Shown: positions 32,999-41,910, numbered from the stretch's first letter. The stretch: DNA of 41,910 nucleotides from Deltaproteobacteria bacterium (GCA_016930875.1 JAFGFW010000158.1:1-41910); one strand, 5' to 3'. Notes: generated by a model not told the origin, from the sequence alone. A program made the numbers and translations.

Positions 32999-33640
32999 AT
33001 GTTCACCAGAAATTTGAGCGAGGAGGAGGTAGCCATTATTCGCAAGATAGAGGTGTTCGTTCGAGACAAACACCACAAATTGCAGGGTCATGACTACTCT
33101 CATGTCATGGCTGTCACGCAATATGCTATTGAAATCGCTCAGAGTATACCTGACTCGGTAGATCCATTCGCGCTGATCTGTGGAGGCCTGTTTCACGATA
33201 TCGGTCGGGTAGGGACCATTACCGGACGGCTGCACGGACTGCGAGGGGCGACCATCGCCGACGAATACTTGAGAGCTGTTGGCATAGGCAATGAAATGCG
33301 CGAACAGATTGTGCGGATCGTGGTCCGGCACACGGAGACCTCTATGTTGCCCCCGGAGACTGTGGCTGAGAAGGTGGTCTTTGATGCAGATGATCTGGAC
33401 CGACTGGGGTTAATCGGGATGCTGCGGGGGATGATGGTTGGAAATGTGGATTGGTCCATGGAGGATATCATCGAGAACCGGCTGGATAAGAGGAGGAAGG
33501 ACTACCAGAGGTTACATTTTCAGGCCAGCCGAGAGCTTGGCCGAAAGCTATACGAGGAAACCCTCCAACTTATCGATTTCATCAAAGATTCCTTGGACCA
33601 GAGGTGCCTCGAGATAAGCAAACTAAACCTACCAATATGA
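32999..33640 (+). CDS. HD domain phosphohydrolase
   Basis: A 213-residue protein with the HD metal-binding motifs: HDYSHVMAV (His near residue 25), CGGLFHDIGRVG (the HD pair) and a later DADDLDRLG. This is the fold of small metal-dependent phosphohydrolases acting on nucleotides or related phosphates. It is close in form to uncharacterised YedJ-type proteins. It follows the unknown 399-residue gene. Substrate unknown. The start ATG has no ideal ribosome site but is the first in frame. Confidence 0.82.
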   Translation: MFTRNLSEEEVAIIRKIEVFVRDKHHKLQGHDYSHVMAVTQYAIEIAQSIPDSVDPFALICGGLFHDIGRVGTITGRLHGLRGATIADEYLRAVGIGNEMREQIVRIVVRHTETSMLPPETVAEKVVFDADDLDRLGLIGMLRGMMVGNVDWSMEDIIENRLDKRRKDYQRLHFQASRELGRKLYEETLQLIDFIKDSLDQRCLEISKLNLPI

Positions 33641-34776
33641 GCATCTACTCGATGCTTAGCAGCAGCTTTTATGGGCTCCGATGCGCCGTCCTATCGCCTA
33701 AGGCCCTCAATGACCTTACTTTAAGAGTTTCGGAGTCATCGCGGTGGAGTTCTTGCCTGTTTAATGCGGCTCATCCTGCCATCATCCAGACCAAAAACTC
33801 CACAACAAACGCCCCAATAACAATTTCTCGGGGCTTGAAAAAGCACTTTAAAGAGTATGTTGAGTGGGAAAAGGGGTCGGATTCAGGGTATAGTCCGTGC
33901 AAATGATACACAGATTCTAATAGGGTGTATTTCAAAACAAACCTCTCCGCCTGCAGGGCCGGGGTTCACCTTGTGGCAGTGTTTCGTGGACGGGTAGCAA
34001 GCCGGTTAACATGAAGACAGAGCGCGCGGATCAACTCGAACGTATTGTCTTGGTTTCAACGCCATGGCCTCTTTACAGCCGGCCTTCGGAAAAAATGGTG
34101 TCAGAGTCCCTACACATTTGACAAGGGCAGTTCCTTCACCGTCTTCGTAACAAGCTTTCCGAGCTTTTTTCATTTTTTTGCTTTATCCGGATTCTTCGAC
34201 TCGCCTGGGTTACCCTGATTCGCTCCCACCAAATCGCGCCGCAGTTTTCCTTGGTTTCTTACCGCTACAGCGGTGGCAGTCGGCTTCGTATCGAAATAGT
34301 TGACCCTCCGAATGTTGCATAAACAACATGGCAACAGAAGACAAAAACCAAGAATAACATATAGTTGAGCATTGATGATGCCTTGTTCGCAAATCCACCG
34401 ACAGTGACGTCCATGAAGACCGAAAAATCTGCCGTGTTTTTTGCCCTTTGGGAAAGCCGATGTCGAAGATGCGCCACACGAGGGATGCCGCATCTCCTGC
34501 GTTGTACCGCGGCGCACGGCAGACTACTACAGCTACACCCGTGACAGATACGGTCACACCCACACTTTTCTTGAGAGAAGCTCTCTGGCACGCCGAATCA
34601 TCGCCATCGCGGGAACCAACAAAAAAGGCCCGGCTCACTACATTATATTGTGCCTCCTGACATTTTTGAGCCCATATATTGTGTTTTTTCTCTTGACTTT
34701 CGGAAAAATCCTGTTCTATTGAGCGATAACGTTCGACATGGCTCGTTATTCACTCAGACCAAAGGAGGAAAGTATC
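33641..34776. other. 1.1-kb stretch with no confident gene
   Basis: Short frames exist on both strands (for example plus 33604-33906 and three overlapping minus frames between 34170 and 34638), but none shows a recognisable motif. The three minus frames overlap each other, as expected of non-coding or decayed DNA. No array palindrome, sigma-54 site, tRNA or terminator was found. TTGACT at about 34694 followed by TATTGA 18 bp later may be a weak promoter for the HU gene. Confidence 0.5.
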
Positions 34777-35049
34777 ATGACAAAGGCAGAACTGGTGGAA
34801 CGGATGGCAAAGGATGCGGGGATCTCAAAGGCTGCGGCCACCAAGGCGCTGAACTCATTTGTTGACAGTGTCAAGAAAGCTCTTAAGAAAAAGGACGGAA
34901 AGCTCACACTGGTTGGTTTCGGCACATTTGCCAAAATCCGTCGCAAGGCCCGTACAGGCGTAAACCCCGCGACAGGCAAAAAGATAAAGATCAAGGCACG
35001 CAATGCTGTAAAGTTCAAACCGGGCAAAGGCCTCAAAGACGCCATTTAG
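34777..35049 (+). CDS. HU family DNA-binding protein (second copy)
   Basis: A 90-residue HU protein (MTKAELVERMAKDAGISKAA; arm ARTGVNPATGKKIKIKA; end KPGKGLKDAI). It is more lysine-rich than the copy at 28984. AAAGGAGGAAAGTATC precedes the ATG 34777, almost identical to the other HU leader. It is followed by the histone-like gene, so both code for nucleoid proteins. The longer frame back to 34738 is excluded because of the ribosome site position. Confidence 0.93.
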   Translation: MTKAELVERMAKDAGISKAAATKALNSFVDSVKKALKKKDGKLTLVGFGTFAKIRRKARTGVNPATGKKIKIKARNAVKFKPGKGLKDAI

Positions 35050-35113
35050 TGTCCACAGCAGCAGTTGAGCAAACAGCTATTGAAATAGAAATCTCAAAGG
35101 AAGGAAACCACGG

Positions 35114-35482
35114 ATGAAAAGTCTGACAAAGGATCTTCAAGCCGTAGCCAAGGAACTGAAGGCCATCACAAAGAAGACAGAAAGACTGGTCAGCGCGGTT
35201 GATGAGATCGAGAAGGCTAATATTTCTAAGAAACCGAAAGCCAAAACCAAAGTCAAGGCCAAAGCTGCGAAGAAAAAAGCTCCTGCGAAGAAAAAAGCCA
35301 CTGCGCCGACTGCGACTGACCAGGTGCTCAAGATCATCAATAGATCGAAGAAAGGCGTTGACGTCCCCACGTTGATGAACAACACTGGGTTTGATGAAAA
35401 GAAGGTAAGAAATATCGTTTCCAGGGCGTTTAGCCAGGGCAAAATTAAGAGAACAGGAAGAGGAGTATATGTAGGGACGTAA
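35114..35482 (+). CDS. Histone H1-like protein with a winged-helix C terminus
   Basis: A 122-residue protein in three parts. Residues 1-35 form a helical segment (MKSLTKDLQAVAKELKAITK). Residues 40-70 are a Lys/Ala-rich tail-like stretch (KKPKAKTKVKAKAAKKKAPA). Residues 72-122 look like a small winged helix (DVPTLMNNTGFDEKKVRNIV, then GKIKRTGRGVYV). It likely binds DNA and shapes the nucleoid. AAGGAAGG precedes the ATG. It lies 64 bp after the second HU gene and is probably cotranscribed. Confidence 0.8.
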   Translation: MKSLTKDLQAVAKELKAITKKTERLVSAVDEIEKANISKKPKAKTKVKAKAAKKKAPAKKKATAPTATDQVLKIINRSKKGVDVPTLMNNTGFDEKKVRNIVSRAFSQGKIKRTGRGVYVGT

Positions 35483-35906
35483 CCCAGGCGCCCACTTCCC
35501 TGCTTCTAGTGATAATCTCTATTTCCTAATCACTGCCCGCAAAACTGCACGGATCTTTGTCTCGCGGTCATGTAAAACGGGCGGCTTCACAATTGGGCAT
35601 CGACTGGTTGCAGATGTGTCTAGTCTGGGTGGGTGATTCTTGTGGTCATTTTTTTTGGCGACGCATTGAACCCCGCCCATTCATAGGCGTGACGCCCCCA
35701 GCCTGTTGACCAATTCACCTATCATTGTCAAACCTAGAATGAACCTAATGGAAGGGTTTGCTTATTGACTAGGGTGCTACAAGCTGTTAAAGAAAAAACA
35801 TGCCGACTCACAAAATCGCTCTGCGATTCTATGTAGTCCCTCCTTCGACGGAACTCTGCAGTCAGAAAAAGGCACTTTTCTTATCCAATTGACCGAGGGG
35901 TGAGAG
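35483..35906. other. Intergenic region, 424 bp
   Basis: No supported gene. A T8 run at about 35649-35656 has no clear stem before it. The region should contain the promoter of the Fur-type gene, but no confident -35/-10 pair, Fur box or sigma-54 site is visible. Confidence 0.5.
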
Positions 35907-36341
35907 ATGAAAAGCGAAATTGAGGTGTTCAGAGAGTTTATTCGAGAAAAAGGCCTTAGAAATACCCCCGAGCGTGAACTCATTATCAAGGAGATCTTTG
36001 CCACTCACGATCACTTTGACGTGGACGAACTCTATTTACGCTTGAAACGAAACAAACATAAGGTCTCAAAGCCATCCATCTATCGCCTGATTCCGCATCT
36101 GTTGGAGACCGGTCTGATTCAAGAGGCCTATTTTGAAGATGGCCACCTTCACTATGAGCACATCTACGGCCACGAACACCATTGTCATCTTCGGTGTATA
36201 AAATGCGGCAAGACCATCGAATTCCAAGAAAAGTCTTTGATACGGCTTGAAAAGAAGCTGGCAGAGAAATATGATTTTTCGATCAAGGGCCACAAGTTTG
36301 AGGTAACTGGTTACTGCCGGAAGTGCAAAGCCCATCTCTGA
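35907..36341 (+). CDS. Fur/PerR family metal-dependent regulator
   Basis: A 144-residue Fur family protein. The winged helix covers residues 1-80 (KGLRNTPERELIIKEIF, then SKPSIYRLIPHLLETGLI). The metal sites are the His-rich HYEHIYGHEHHCHLRCIKCG and a second CRKCK near the end, giving the two CxxC zinc pairs. It represses iron, zinc or peroxide genes depending on subtype; the subtype cannot be fixed from sequence alone. GGGGTGAGAG lies before the ATG. radA follows closely. Confidence 0.9.
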   Translation: MKSEIEVFREFIREKGLRNTPERELIIKEIFATHDHFDVDELYLRLKRNKHKVSKPSIYRLIPHLLETGLIQEAYFEDGHLHYEHIYGHEHHCHLRCIKCGKTIEFQEKSLIRLEKKLAEKYDFSIKGHKFEVTGYCRKCKAHL

Positions 36342-36389
36342 TTGTCTTTCTCTGGATCTAAACGCTTTCAGTGTCCAAATGAAATTGCC

Positions 36390-37763
36390 ATGGAACGTAA
36401 GAAGGCAGGCAAGACGGTTTTCTTGTGTCAAAACTGCGGCTATCAAGCGCCAAAATGGATGGGAAGATGTCCGGACTGTGGTGAATGGAACAGCCTCGTT
36501 GAGGAAAGGCGCCAGTTGGAGTCCGGGCTTGCAGTTCATGCATTTTCTGCAACCTCACCATCCCGGCCGGTTCCTATCAACAGTGTAGAAATCAGCCAGG
36601 TCAAACGTATTGCCACAGGAATACACGAATTTGACCGTGTCCTCGGAGGGGGAGTGGTCCCAGGATCTCTTATCCTAATAGGTGGAGATCCCGGCATCGG
36701 CAAATCCACCCTCATGCTTCAGGTTTCACACAGACTTGCATCGCACAAGTACAAGCTGCTGTACATTTCCGGTGAGGAATCTGTACAGCAAATCAAGCTC
36801 AGAAGCAACCGACTGGGCACATGTTCAGATGGACTCTGGGCCGTCTCGGAGACAGGCCTTGAATCGATCAGAGCCATGGCCGGCGAGATGGAGCCCGATG
36901 TCATGGTAGTTGATTCCGTTCAGACCATCTTTAGCCCGGAATTGACCTCTGCCCCAGGTAGCGTAAGCCAGGTTCGGGAGGCCACTATGCACCTAATGCT
37001 CCTGGCGAAGCGTACAGGTATTCCGATTTTTCTGGTGGGACACGTGACAAAAGATGGAGCCATTGCCGGCCCCAAGCTGCTGGAACATATGGTTGATACG
37101 GTGCTCTATTTCGAAGGGGGCCAAAACAACCTTTTCCGGATACTGCGGGCAGTAAAGAACCGGTTTGGTTCCACCAATGAGATCGGTGTGTTTGAGATGA
37201 AGGACAGCGGGCTTTGCGAGGTTCTGAATCCTTCTTCGGTATTCCTCCCCGAACGTACCTCTTTGGTCCCTGGTTCTGTGGTTACAGCCAGTATTGAGGG
37301 TTCTAGACCCATATTGCTTGAGATCCAGGGTCTTGTTGCCAAGTCCGGCTTTGGCACACCGCGGCGGACAGTCCTTGGAGTTGACTACAACAGGGTTTCT
37401 CTTCTGGTAGCAGTCATGGAGAAGAAACTCGGCTTGCAGTTGAAAGACGATGATATCTTTGTGAATGTAGCAGGTGGCGTAAGAATAGATGAGCCAGCCG
37501 TGGATCTGGGGATTGTCTCAGTTATTGCATCGAGTCTCTTTGACAAACCTGTCAAGGGACACACAGTGGTGCTGGGAGAGATCGGGTTGACCGGAGAGGT
37601 CAGGCCAATCAGTCGGATCGAACCGAGGGTGCATGAGGCAGGAAAGATGGGCTTTGAGCGGTGCCTCCTTCCAGACGACAACCTGAAACATCTCAAAAGA
37701 CCGGATACTATGGAGCTTGTTGGCGTCCGCACGATCTCTGATGTGGTCGATTCACTCTTTTAG
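36390..37763 (+). CDS. radA: DNA repair protein RadA
   Basis: A 457-residue protein. The N-terminal zinc finger has FLCQNCGYQAPKWMGRCPDC. The RecA-like core has Walker A GGDPGIGKSTL and the RadA-specific KNRFGSTNEIG motif. The C-terminal Lon-like domain includes DDIFVNVAGGVRIDEPAVD. RadA drives branch migration in recombination and repair of stalled forks. Start ATG 36390 is chosen as it begins just before the zinc finger; the TTG 36342 alternative would abut the Fur stop and adds a non-family segment. Probably cotranscribed with the Fur-type gene. Confidence 0.96.
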   Translation: MERKKAGKTVFLCQNCGYQAPKWMGRCPDCGEWNSLVEERRQLESGLAVHAFSATSPSRPVPINSVEISQVKRIATGIHEFDRVLGGGVVPGSLILIGGDPGIGKSTLMLQVSHRLASHKYKLLYISGEESVQQIKLRSNRLGTCSDGLWAVSETGLESIRAMAGEMEPDVMVVDSVQTIFSPELTSAPGSVSQVREATMHLMLLAKRTGIPIFLVGHVTKDGAIAGPKLLEHMVDTVLYFEGGQNNLFRILRAVKNRFGSTNEIGVFEMKDSGLCEVLNPSSVFLPERTSLVPGSVVTASIEGSRPILLEIQGLVAKSGFGTPRRTVLGVDYNRVSLLVAVMEKKLGLQLKDDDIFVNVAGGVRIDEPAVDLGIVSVIASSLFDKPVKGHTVVLGEIGLTGEVRPISRIEPRVHEAGKMGFERCLLPDDNLKHLKRPDTMELVGVRTISDVVDSLF

Positions 37764-38126
37764 CGGCAATTTTGATGGACTCGCAAAAAATCCGCAAACA
37801 GACGGCACAGTAATCCGCCTCAGGCGGACCAGTTGCAAGGCGCGCGTCTTTTCCTAAGCCGTCAGGCGCAATCTTGAGGAGTCAGGTCCGCCTAGGCGGA
37901 TCGCAATGACTTACCCTGTTAAATCGGCTTCGCCGTCTCGCATAGCGAGAATTTAACAGAGCGGGGATGAAGCGGAATCCACCGGAGGCGGACAGATGGA
38001 CTTCCAACGAACTTAAACATCAAGTTCGTTGCCGACAGGACGCCGCAAAGCGGCATAAACCAGCTTTTTAGGGAGCCGTCAATTTTGTCTTGCAATAGAT
38101 CCAATTGTTGATATATTGCCTCCGCG
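37764..38126. repeat. Intergenic palindrome-rich region
   Basis: Several inverted repeats without a gene: TCCGCCTCAGGCGGA at 37814-37828, TCCGCCTAGGCGGA at 37887-37900, a compound fold at 37918-37957 (GTTAAAT and ATTTAAC enclosing two hairpins), and AACGAACTT/AAGTTCGTT at 38006-38030. The frequent GGCGGA motif suggests a dispersed intergenic repeat family. No coding frame is credible. Confidence 0.75.
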
Positions 38127-38714
38127 GTGAAACTTAACCGATGGAATGACTCTTATACAATACGTGCTCGTAAGGAAGGATTCCCAGCTCGATCAGTCTT
38201 TAAACTTCAAGAGATACAAGAATCCTTTCGTATCCTGAAAAAAGGTGGCCGTGTGCTTGATTTGGGCTGCGTCCCCGGCTCATGGCTGCTGTTTGCTTCA
38301 AGGACAGTGGGGAGCAAAGGTTTCGTTGTTGGAGTGGATATCACGCCGATTTCTCTGAAGCTTCCGCCCAACGTTCGATTTGTCCAGCACGACGTGCTAC
38401 GCCCTGACGCGTCATTCTTGGACACCGTTGGAGGCCCGTTTGACACGGTATTGAGCGATATGGCGCCTTCTAGCACAGGGAACAAGTTCCTGGATGCACA
38501 CAGGTCCCTTGAACTGTGTGAATCGGCCCTGGCTATTGCAGGTCACGTTCTGGAAGCCGGAGGAGCCTTTGTCTGTAAGATCTTTCACGGGGCTGACTTC
38601 AAGGTTTTTTCGGACCAGGTCAAGAAGTCCTTTGGCAGGGTCGTGCACGTAAGGCCAAAGAGCACCAGGAAGGCAAGCAGGGAAATATATGTCGTAGGAT
38701 TGGGAAAAAACTGA
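38127..38714 (+). CDS. rlmE: 23S rRNA 2'-O-methyltransferase RlmE (FtsJ/RrmJ)
   Basis: A 195-residue methyltransferase. The SAM-binding motif is GRVLDLGCVPGSWLLFA (residues about 40-56), followed by SDMAPSSTGNK with the catalytic Asp, and the C-terminal KSTRKASREIYVVG. The K-D-K-E set of the family can be traced. It methylates U2552 in 23S rRNA of the large subunit. The start is GTG 38127 and no ribosome site stands out. It is heat-inducible in some bacteria, but here no array is near. Confidence 0.93.
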   Translation: MKLNRWNDSYTIRARKEGFPARSVFKLQEIQESFRILKKGGRVLDLGCVPGSWLLFASRTVGSKGFVVGVDITPISLKLPPNVRFVQHDVLRPDASFLDTVGGPFDTVLSDMAPSSTGNKFLDAHRSLELCESALAIAGHVLEAGGAFVCKIFHGADFKVFSDQVKKSFGRVVHVRPKSTRKASREIYVVGLGKN

Positions 38715-38758
38715 TCTCACGAAAGGCAAGTATGTAAAAGGCCAACTCAGGAGGCACG

Positions 38759-39511
38759 ATGTCCGGGCATTCAAAGTGGAGCACGATCAAGCGCAAAAAG
38801 GGCGCGACAGATGCCAAGCGAGGCAAGATTTTTACCAAGTTGATAAAAGAGATCACCGTTGCTGCTCGCTTTGGGGGAGGCGATCCGGATGCCAACCCTC
38901 GCCTCCGTACGGCTATCGCTGCAGCAAAGTCAGAAAACATGCCAAAGGACAACATTGAAAGAGCAATAAAGAAAGGAACAGGTGATCTGGAAGGCGCCGC
39001 CTATGAAGAGGTCTATTATGAAGGATACGGGCCTGGCGGGGCGGCTGTGCTCGTGGAGTCTTTGACCGACAATAAGAACCGTACAGTGGCCGATATACGC
39101 CATGCCTTCAGCAAGGCCGGGGGAGGCCTGGGTGAGGCAGGATGCGTGGCCTGGATGTTTCAAAAAAAGGGGCTGTTTGCATTCGAGAAGGGAAGCGTGG
39201 ACGAAGAGACCCTCATGGATATAACACTGGATGCAGGGGCAGAAGACATCCATGACGAGGAAGGAGCCTTCGAGGTCATTACTTCCACGGAAGATTTTGA
39301 GCAGGTGAAGAAGGCACTGGATGATCGAGCGCTCGGATATGTCGTTGCCGAGATCACGATGTTGCCCCAAAGCACGATTAAACTTGAAGGCAAGGAGGCC
39401 GAACAGATGCTTCGCCTCATGGACGGACTGGAAGACTCAGACGATGTCCAGAAAGTATATTCCAATTTTGATATCTCCGATAAGACCCTTGAAGAGATCG
39501 GCGGAGGCTAG
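38759..39511 (+). CDS. yebC: YebC/PmpR family protein
   Basis: A 250-residue protein starting [20 protein letters not shown], the invariant YebC N terminus. It has [14 protein letters not shown], then a [18 protein letters not shown] segment. YebC family proteins were described as transcription regulators and more recently as translation factors that relieve ribosome stalling. Full length. AGGAGG precedes the ATG. A weak hairpin (CGGAAA/TTTCCG at 39520-39540) follows. Near rlmE, it fits a ribosome-related pair. Confidence 0.96.
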   Translation: MSGHSKWSTIKRKKGATDAKRGKIFTKLIKEITVAARFGGGDPDANPRLRTAIAAAKSENMPKDNIERAIKKGTGDLEGAAYEEVYYEGYGPGGAAVLVESLTDNKNRTVADIRHAFSKAGGGLGEAGCVAWMFQKKGLFAFEKGSVDEETLMDITLDAGAEDIHDEEGAFEVITSTEDFEQVKKALDDRALGYVVAEITMLPQSTIKLEGKEAEQMLRLMDGLEDSDDVQKVYSNFDISDKTLEEIGGG

Positions 39512-39624
39512 GTTGCCCGCGGAAATCCGGAGGTTTTCCGTACTTCTTCTTACAAGAACTCTTGGTTCGGTATATAGGCATCCGGGATTGATACGATAGT
39601 GGCAAAGACGAAGGCGAGGCCGCT

Positions 39625-40017
39625 TTGTTAGTACTGGACGAACTGCATTACTCCGAGGAGCATATATGGGTCCGCCGGGAAGGCGATCACACAGTGACTC
39701 TCGGAATAACCGATTACGCCCAATTGGAGTTGGGTGATCTTAACTACATAGAACTCCCAAACGAAGGTGATGAAATAGTGTACTGCGAGCCCTTCGGCAG
39801 CGTTGAATGTGCAAAGCTGGTTAACGATCTCTATGCCCCTGTCTGCGGGAAGGTGCTGGCAGTGAACCGAGATGTCATTGACAACCCCACACTAATCAAT
39901 CGCTCACCATACAGCCAAGGGTGGGTGATTCGAGCCAGGGTCTATTCCTTAGACGAATTAGAGCTCCTCATGTCGGCCGACGATTACGAGGAATATGTAC
40001 TCAGCAAGCCCCTTTGA
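39625..40017 (+). CDS. Glycine cleavage H-like lipoyl carrier protein
   Basis: A 130-residue GcvH family protein: HYSEEHIWVRREGDHTVTLG, then DLNYIELPNEGDE and the lipoyl site VECAKLVNDLYAPVCG with Lys64. The usual ESVKAASDL is ECAKLVNDL here, so the lysine is kept but the surrounding residues differ. No other glycine cleavage gene (gcvT, gcvP) is near. It may be a true GcvH or one of the H-like proteins used in lipoate transfer or other lipoyl-linked systems. The start is TTG 39625, with no clear ribosome site. Confidence 0.82.
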   Translation: MLVLDELHYSEEHIWVRREGDHTVTLGITDYAQLELGDLNYIELPNEGDEIVYCEPFGSVECAKLVNDLYAPVCGKVLAVNRDVIDNPTLINRSPYSQGWVIRARVYSLDELELLMSADDYEEYVLSKPL

Positions 40018-40046
40018 GCACGGTCTTAACAAACCCATACGAGCCC

Positions 40047-40958
40047 TCACTTCCCAGTAATTTCCTGCATCCGTTTTACTGCCCTGAAGGCTTTCTTCCG
40101 AACTGTTTCGGGCACTTTCACCTCATAGGTCATTGTCCTTATGGCTCTGAGGACATCACTGAGCGTTGTTCTTTTCATGTCTTCACATACCATGTTGTCG
40201 GAGACCTTGTAGAACGACTTGCGGGGGTTTGCTTTTTGCAGCGGGTAGATCAGCCCTTCCTCCGTTCCCACGATAAATGACTGATTCTCAGAACGTTTGG
40301 CAAAATTCAGCATACCGGAGGTACTCAAGACAGCATCGGCCAGGGCCAGAACCTCCGGACGACATTCTGGGTGAGCCATAAACAGGGCCTCTGGATGGGC
40401 TGCCTTTGCAATCATCACTTCTTGGGCCGACAACCGGTCGTGGATCGGGCAGTATCCGTCCCAGTAGTTGACTTTCTTGCTGGTCTTGGATGCGGCGTAT
40501 TGGGAGAGGTTCCGATCCGGCGTCATGAGGAGTTCATGCTCCGGCAGGCTGTTTACAACAGCAACAGCATTGGCGGAAGTACAGCAGATAGTGGAGTGTG
40601 CCTTCACCGAGGCAGGGGAGTTGACATAGGTTACAACGGGGATTTCGCCAAGCCGGGCAAGCTTTGCCTCAAGCGCCTCAACCGTAATCATGTCAGCCAT
40701 GGGACACCCTGTGTCCATGCGAGGCATAAGCACGGTTTTGTCGGGAGATACTATGGCAGCCGTCTCCGCCATAAAGAGGACACCACAAAAAACGATTGCA
40801 TCCGCATCGGTTTTCCCCGCAAGGATGCTGAGTTCAAGGGAATCTCCCGTGAGGTCGGCAACATCCTGAATTTCAGCGGACTGGTAGTTGTGAGCGAGCA
40901 GAATGGCATTTCGCTCACTCAAAAGCGCCCTTATTTCCTTGGCTATCGTGTTAGTCAT
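40047..40958 (-). CDS. nadA: Quinolinate synthase NadA
   Basis: A 303-residue enzyme of NAD biosynthesis that condenses iminoaspartate and dihydroxyacetone phosphate using a 4Fe-4S cluster. LLAHNYQSAEIQDVADLTGD is at the N terminus. Three cluster cysteines can be assigned: in VFCGVLFMAE, in STICCTSANA and in AHPECRPEV. The MDTGCPMADM and GTEEGLIY motifs are also present. Start ATG 40958 (MTNTIAKEI) fits the family; the frame upstream begins with TTG 40997. It is convergent with the gcvH-like gene. Confidence 0.95.
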   Translation of the reverse strand: MTNTIAKEIRALLSERNAILLAHNYQSAEIQDVADLTGDSLELSILAGKTDADAIVFCGVLFMAETAAIVSPDKTVLMPRMDTGCPMADMITVEALEAKLARLGEIPVVTYVNSPASVKAHSTICCTSANAVAVVNSLPEHELLMTPDRNLSQYAASKTSKKVNYWDGYCPIHDRLSAQEVMIAKAAHPEALFMAHPECRPEVLALADAVLSTSGMLNFAKRSENQSFIVGTEEGLIYPLQKANPRKSFYKVSDNMVCEDMKRTTLSDVLRAIRTMTYEVKVPETVRKKAFRAVKRMQEITGK

Positions 40959-41016
40959 AGTATGTACGTCCAACCAGTATCCGCCACAGGCCAACAATCA
41001 GAAAAACAGATTTGCC

Positions 41017-41727
41017 CTATTGCCCTTCCAGCTCAAGCACGTCTGCGTTCTTGGGAATCTTGAAGACAAACAAAGACAAATCCAGCCCTTGATCAAATTT
41101 GAAGTCAGAAAATCGAATGCTCGTTTTGTCGCCAAAAGCGTTAGCAGTAACCGATTCCAAGATATCGAAGGTGTTCTTTGATACAGTCATCAGAAGTTCC
41201 ACCAGATTCGGCCGCTTTTTCTTGGGAAGAAGCTTCAGGACAAACAGGTCCTTCTTTTGTGACTCCGTGGCTGACAACCGTACGACAAAATCATCAAGGA
41301 GCTTGCGAGGTTCGGTAAAAAACTCTGCCAGTTTGGTGTCGCCAAAATAGTCCGCACAACTTCCAACCATGACCTGGTTATCTGCCGGCCGATAGATCCA
41401 CACATTTTCTCCGTCCGAAATAATAAAGTATTCCTCCGGTATTCTATAGTGCCAACGCATCATGGCAGGGCGCCTGAAACAGACGTGTCCCTCTGCTGTA
41501 TCGACTATACCCATCGCTTCTATGCGAGATTCCTGGAAAAAATCAGCCTCAAAATCGGCTGCTGCATACCGGCGCTGAACCTGCTCAAAGATTTCGGAAA
41601 TCGAAAGACAGTCCGAGGCAGCACAGGTGTGCCGGGACAAAAGAGCAAACGACATGAGGAACAGAACCACACACAGATAAGGGAGCCACGGCGCGAACCG
41701 CGCACATATCACGTCTCTTTTTCTCAT
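41017..41727 (-). CDS. lolA: Outer-membrane lipoprotein carrier protein LolA
   Basis: A 236-residue periplasmic protein with an N-terminal signal segment (LCVVLFLMSFALL, then CAAS). The mature part has DFEADFFQESRIEAMG, GHVCFRRPAMMRWHYR and DGENVWIYRPADNQV, which is the LolA fold carrying lipoproteins to the outer membrane. The presence of LolA implies a Gram-negative cell. It is followed by nadA 58 bp downstream. Beyond it (41728-41910) I see only a hairpin (CCTGG...CCAGG, 41762-41780) and no gene. Confidence 0.9.
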   Translation of the reverse strand: MRKRDVICARFAPWLPYLCVVLFLMSFALLSRHTCAASDCLSISEIFEQVQRRYAAADFEADFFQESRIEAMGIVDTAEGHVCFRRPAMMRWHYRIPEEYFIISDGENVWIYRPADNQVMVGSCADYFGDTKLAEFFTEPRKLLDDFVVRLSATESQKKDLFVLKLLPKKKRPNLVELLMTVSKNTFDILESVTANAFGDKTSIRFSDFKFDQGLDLSLFVFKIPKNADVLELEGQ

Positions 41728-41910
41728 CAGTTCGATATCCTTTTCATTTCAGTTCAGGAAACCTGGTCCTTTGGGCCAGGTCAGAGTCATTGGCTCTGCT
41801 ATACTTCGTTCCGTCGAAATGCGCTTGTATACTGGAATTTAGATATAAGAGTTAGCATTTGAGGGTACGGGGGATGTCCCCAGCCCTCCAATATTACAAG
41901 TTGTACGGAT

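Noticed and set aside
33604-33906. 100-codon plus-strand frame after the HD gene
   Set aside because: No motif, no ribosome site, and it begins inside the HD gene in another frame.
34585-34605. TGGCACG as a possible plus-strand sigma-54 promoter
   Set aside because: The -12 position reads ATCA without GC, and no palindromes lie upstream.
35081-35092. CTATTGAAATAG before the histone-like gene, as in arrays P2 and P3
   Set aside because: No palindromes or sigma-54 element accompany it; probably chance in A/T-rich DNA.
38006-38030. CGAAC and GTTCG half-sites as another activator palindrome
   Set aside because: The half-site spacing is not five bases; it is a simple hairpin.

Overview
The window (about 42 kb) looks like a chromosomal stretch of a deltaproteobacterium (Desulfobacterota, sulfate-reducer type). 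This rests on family resemblance: paired UspA proteins, a KamA family aminomutase with ATP-grasp ligases, a SpeD/SpeB/deoxyhypusine-synthase-like cluster, FmdB and SAP-like mini-proteins, and heavy use of sigma-54 promoters. No rRNA, tRNA or CRISPR array was recognised.

The most striking content is a regulatory system spread over bases 5800-27800. Four loci share one promoter architecture: a sigma-54 -24/-12 element, an IHF-like site centred near -39, and three copies of a 15-bp palindrome (RGAAC-N5-GTTCY, some degenerate) centred near -89, -191 and -222. They lie upstream of a uspA remnant (P1), an hsp20 gene (P2), a secreted acidic repeat protein (P3) and a groEL remnant plus two small proteins (P4). 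Between P3 and P4, bracketed by their palindromes, is a sigma-54 activator gene (26011-27441). Its receiver domain lacks the acidic pair and the conserved lysine. I infer that this protein binds the palindromes and controls a local stress regulon. P1, P2 and P3 each head a long co-directional minus-strand gene run (71-5814, 6151-14422, 14787-25710); P4 heads a plus-strand run.

Region by region. 71-5814 (minus): PAS protein, GH57 remnant, MarC, small proteins, a sensor kinase split by a 10-bp tandem duplication, a tandem UspA protein and a truncated UspA. 6151-14422 (minus): MFS transporter, CBS protein, FmdB, groEL, groES and hsp20, interrupted by an insertion sequence (about 11400-14020, opposite strand) that replaces the end of hsp20 and separates P2 from groESL. 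14787-25710 (minus): large MscS-type channel with a frameshift, acyltransferase, zinc ribbon, GNAT/ATP-grasp/ATP-grasp/KamA-like cluster, small OB-like protein, ParB-like protein, GH130, glycosyltransferase remnant and the acidic repeat protein. 26011-27441 (minus): the activator.

27779-40017 (plus): groEL remnant, two small OB-like proteins, a strong terminator, HU, polyamine genes, an unknown protein, an HD protein, a poorly resolved 1.1-kb gap, a second HU, a histone-like protein, a Fur family regulator, radA, rlmE, yebC and a gcvH-like gene. 40047-41727 (minus): nadA and lolA.

The left two thirds is rich in broken genes (GH57, kinase, uspA, hsp20, mscS, glycosyltransferase, groEL). The right third is intact housekeeping DNA. 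This fits a stress-response island that duplicates and decays while its promoter modules stay conserved.
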